NCBI GenBank assembly: GCA_029747585.1
Contig: JAPEVF010000872.1
Coordinates: forward strand, 1-18,815
Reading direction: 5' to 3'
DNA length: 18,815 bases
Origin: Pleurotus djamor
Lineage: Eukaryota > Basidiomycota > Agaricomycetes > Agaricales > Pleurotaceae
The position numbers were made by a program, and so were the translations under genes. Positions 18,585 through 18,815 of this stretch are shown piece by piece; position 1 is the first letter of the stretch, and each line of letters begins with the position of its first letter. The notes below the pieces were generated by a model. It saw only the letters and a list, made by a program, of their open reading frames with translations, was not told the DNA's origin and searched no databases.

Positions 18585-18815
18585 TGATCTTGTGCGATGT
18601 AAAATTTTGGTTGAAAGTGCTGTAGGGAACGGGAATGCTCCCGTTTATCTGTGAATCTACCAAGGCTTACCTTGGGGCGCGCAGCAGGCTTACGACCATT
18701 GCCACCAATACTTACTTGTCAAAGCTCTGTGACTGAAGCCACCTCTGAGCATCTAGGCTTGGTGGACACCTATGCTCAGCCCAAGGTCCCGTTCTTCAGA
18801 CACAACAGTCATACG
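18585..18815. other. 3' edge, no gene supported
   Basis: No coding region could be supported. CCAAGG-CTTA-CCTTGG forms a small hairpin near 18660-18675. GTAAG motifs on the minus strand could be splice donors of a gene extending beyond the window, but nothing recognisable is encoded. Confidence 0.4.

Noticed and set aside
1..18815. tRNA, rRNA, CRISPR array or autonomous transposon
   Set aside because: I saw no cloverleaf with a GGTTCGAATCC-type T-arm, no rRNA-like block, no regularly spaced repeats, and no transposase, reverse transcriptase or integrase motif.

Overview
The window looks like nuclear DNA of a filamentous basidiomycete, most likely an Agaricomycete. The genes are intron-dense, nearly all introns are 45-65 nt with GT..AG ends, and the gene content fits: an AA7-type secreted FAD oxidase, TKL-like kinase, F-box/LRR paralogues, FEN1, a type I metacaspase and HAP3/NF-YB. 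I saw no rRNA, tRNA, CRISPR or recognisable autonomous transposon. All gene models below were spliced by hand from frame continuity and family motifs; no database was searched.

Layout. 412-1507 (+): five-exon TKL-type kinase-like gene that has lost the catalytic Asp (a pseudokinase). 1508-4230: a 2.7 kb gene-poor stretch with only weak reading frames. 4231-6024 (+): six-exon secreted BBE-like/AA7 oligosaccharide oxidase behind a clear TATA box with palindromic GGTCA/TGACC dyads. 6164-7735 (-): two-exon F-box/LRR-like gene, convergent with the oxidase. 8005-9766 (-): FEN1 flap endonuclease, six exons, with a 108-residue charged insert. 10069-12567 (+): five-exon 764-aa protein with a Crinkler-like header, a PD-(D/E)XK-like nuclease region and a C-terminal kinase. 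13145-16102 (-): type I metacaspase, for which I could assemble a fully phase-consistent model of 20 exons, several of them microexons, with two GC-AG introns. 16228-16809 (+): HAP3/NF-YB, divergent from the metacaspase across about 125 bp. 16991-18584 (+): a second F-box/LRR copy, disrupted by two indels.

Three larger structures stand out. First, the two F-box paralogues form an inverted pair (arms about 1.6 kb) around a 9.3 kb block holding FEN1, the nuclease-kinase gene, the metacaspase and HAP3. Second, the nuclease-kinase gene is bracketed by 111/127-bp direct repeats consisting of the FEN1 promoter plus the first ~10 codons of FEN1. This suggests that a ~3 kb cassette was inserted between FEN1 and the metacaspase with duplication of host sequence. 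Third, the header-nuclease-kinase architecture resembles both Crinkler-type effectors and, by domain order, the Spok poison-antidote meiotic drivers of Podospora. Together with the flanking repeats, this makes the gene the best candidate here for an undescribed mobile or selfish system.

Housekeeping genes (FEN1 for lagging-strand maturation and long-patch repair, HAP3 for CCAAT-dependent transcription, metacaspase for proteostasis and cell death) form the conserved core. The kinase-like, F-box and oxidase genes are members of families that expand lineage-specifically in mushrooms.
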